From assembly GCA_030830415.1 (NCBI GenBank), contig JAURNB010000145.1:1-5793 (forward strand): a DNA stretch of 5,793 nt. The letters are read 5' to 3'. Origin of the DNA: Acidimicrobiales bacterium (GTDB lineage Bacteria; Actinomycetota; Acidimicrobiia; Acidimicrobiales; Ilumatobacteraceae). The notes under the pieces are model-generated. The model was given only the letters and a program-made list of their open reading frames with translations. It did no database searches and was not told the origin of the DNA. Below are positions 5,260 to 5,793 of the stretch, piece after piece. The position numbers and the translations under genes were made by a program. Positions within the stretch are counted from its first letter, which is position 1. Each line of letters starts with the position of its first letter.

Positions 5260-5275
5260 ATACCCGATTGTATAT
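5258..5275. promoter_or_regulatory. Inverted repeat over the XRE start codon and -10 element, possible autoregulatory operator
   Basis: ATATAC (5258-5263) and GTATAT (5270-5275) are perfect 6-bp inverted arms around a six-base centre. The repeat covers the first bases of the XRE gene and its TACAAT -10 candidate, where a bound XRE dimer would block transcription. The arms are AT-rich and short, so chance occurrence is possible. Confidence 0.45.
5267..5272 (-). promoter_or_regulatory. Candidate -10 element of the XRE/nucleotidyltransferase operon (leaderless)
   Basis: TACAAT on the minus strand ends seven bases before ATG 5257-5259, within an AT-rich tract (TATATATACAAT). There is no Shine-Dalgarno sequence between it and the ATG. 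It is the best -10 match in the window. No clear -35 hexamer is visible near 5290. Confidence 0.5.
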
Positions 5276-5289
5276 ATAGCATGTGACAT

Positions 5290-5408
5290 AAAAGGCCAGT
5301 AAGTGGCTCCAGCCGGGAACCTCTCACTGACCTCGGGGCAAGCCTACCGACGCATTTTCACCAGAGGCATGAAATGGCTACTCTTGGGTAACAAGTACAG
5401 GGGGCCAC
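5290..5408. other. Divergent intergenic region between the XRE and DUF1330-like genes
   Basis: This stretch separates the outward-facing XRE and DUF1330-like genes. I find no tRNA fold, no recognisable riboswitch and no strong inverted repeat in it. It presumably holds the upstream promoter parts of both genes. A frame from 5303 to 5491 crosses it, but looks like a shadow with no family resemblance. Confidence 0.5.
5399..5404 (+). promoter_or_regulatory. Possible Shine-Dalgarno sequence for the DUF1330-like gene
   Basis: AGGGGG lies four bases before ATG 5409-5411. It is slightly close but purine-rich, and this is the only transcription-unit-initial gene here without the TAnnnT-seven-base arrangement. 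A TACTCT at 5379-5384 could serve as a -10 element for a short leader of about 17 bases. Both are weak suggestions. Confidence 0.35.
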
Positions 5409-5793
5409 ATGTCCGATTCAGATCGACCAAAACACACCTACGGAAAAATCAACAAGGAGTATGGCTTCTCTCTTGCCACTTGCCCGCCTGAAAAAGACGG
5501 CCCCATCTACATGGTGAACCTCATGAAGTATCACGAGGTCGCCCAGTACGACAGTTCCGACACCGAAGCTGCACCTATTAGCGGTCGAGAAGCCGACGAC
5601 AAATACAACCCTGCATCGGTGCTCAATAAAATTGGCGCCGACATGGTCTTCATTGGCGAGGTCACCGGAAACTTCTTGGGCAGTGAAGATTGGGACCGCA
5701 TTGCTGTGGTTCGCTATGCAACACGCAAGTCATTTATTGACATGCAAGCGCGTAAAGACTTTAGCGAGAAGCACGTGCACAAAAATGCGGGCA
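5409..5793 (+). CDS. DUF1330-like dimeric alpha/beta-barrel protein, N-terminal part (C-terminus beyond right edge)
   Basis: The 128 visible residues run open to the right edge. GPIYMVNLMKYHEVAQY (31-47) is a first beta strand of the DUF1330/ferredoxin-like barrel type. VLNKIGADMVFIGEVTGNFLG (71-91) is the helix plus strand in which this family usually has a GA-x-x-x-x-GE-like turn. WDRIAVVRYATRKSFIDMQARKDF (95-118) is the third strand plus helix, equivalent to the usual W-x3-VV-F-P/S-x3-A segment. A hydrophilic 30-residue N-terminus and an acidic insert (about 49-65) make it longer than typical DUF1330 proteins of roughly 95 residues. No catalytic function is established for the family. It is divergent from the XRE gene. 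ATG 5409 is the first good start. The fold call is reasonably firm; the exact family is less so. Confidence 0.72.
   Translation, partial: MSDSDRPKHTYGKINKEYGFSLATCPPEKDGPIYMVNLMKYHEVAQYDSSDTEAAPISGREADDKYNPASVLNKIGADMVFIGEVTGNFLGSEDWDRIAVVRYATRKSFIDMQARKDFSEKHVHKNAG

Noticed and set aside
5290..5408. Riboswitch or structured RNA ahead of the DUF1330-like gene
   Set aside because: Some GC-rich segments recall riboswitch pieces, but I could not pair a consistent set of helices or match any conserved core.
5303..5491. 62-codon plus-strand open frame before the DUF1330-like gene
   Set aside because: No recognisable motif; it overlaps the start of the DUF1330-like gene in another frame.

Overview
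The window looks like chromosomal DNA from a compact-genome actinobacterium. The best guess is the Acidimicrobiia or a related aquatic lineage. This is an inference from the HU protein with a lysine-rich PAKK tail, the XRE regulator/nucleotidyltransferase pair, the many small flavin and NAD(P) oxidoreductases, the short intergenic gaps and a base composition that looks close to half GC by eye. There is no rRNA, tRNA, transposase, CRISPR array or phage gene, and no gene-free stretch longer than 150 bases.

Layout, left to right. (1) Minus strand, 785 to 1: an EthD-family small protein, then the N-terminal 169 residues of an Old Yellow Enzyme (OYE)-type flavin oxidoreductase cut by the left edge; the two genes overlap by 14 bases. 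(2) A 106-base divergent intergenic region (786-891) with a perfect 20-bp palindrome and two face-to-face promoter candidates. (3) Plus strand, 892-1329: an HU-type nucleoid protein, closed by a strong hairpin terminator. (4) Minus strand, 4087 to 1384: a tight three-gene run of two Gfo/Idh/MocA dehydrogenases and a nitroreductase-family flavoprotein, convergent with HU. (5) Minus strand, 5259 to 4143: an XRE helix-turn-helix regulator followed by an AbiEii/DUF6036-like nucleotidyltransferase, organised like a toxin-antitoxin pair. (6) Plus strand, 5409 to the right edge: the N-terminal part of a DUF1330-like dimeric alpha/beta-barrel protein, divergent from the regulator.

The genes fall into independent small units. 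The two Gfo/Idh proteins and the nitroreductase probably share one pathway of sugar, polyol or related small-molecule oxidation/reduction, with substrate unknown. EthD and OYE are probably co-translated. The XRE and nucleotidyltransferase genes are probably one self-regulated module.

The most interesting non-coding signal is a shared promoter layout. Four of the five genes that begin a transcription unit (EthD, HU, the first Gfo/Idh gene and the XRE regulator) have a TAnnnT -10-like hexamer exactly seven bases before the start codon and no Shine-Dalgarno sequence, which points to leaderless mRNAs. It also decides two starts: GTG for the Gfo/Idh gene and the internal ATG for the XRE gene.
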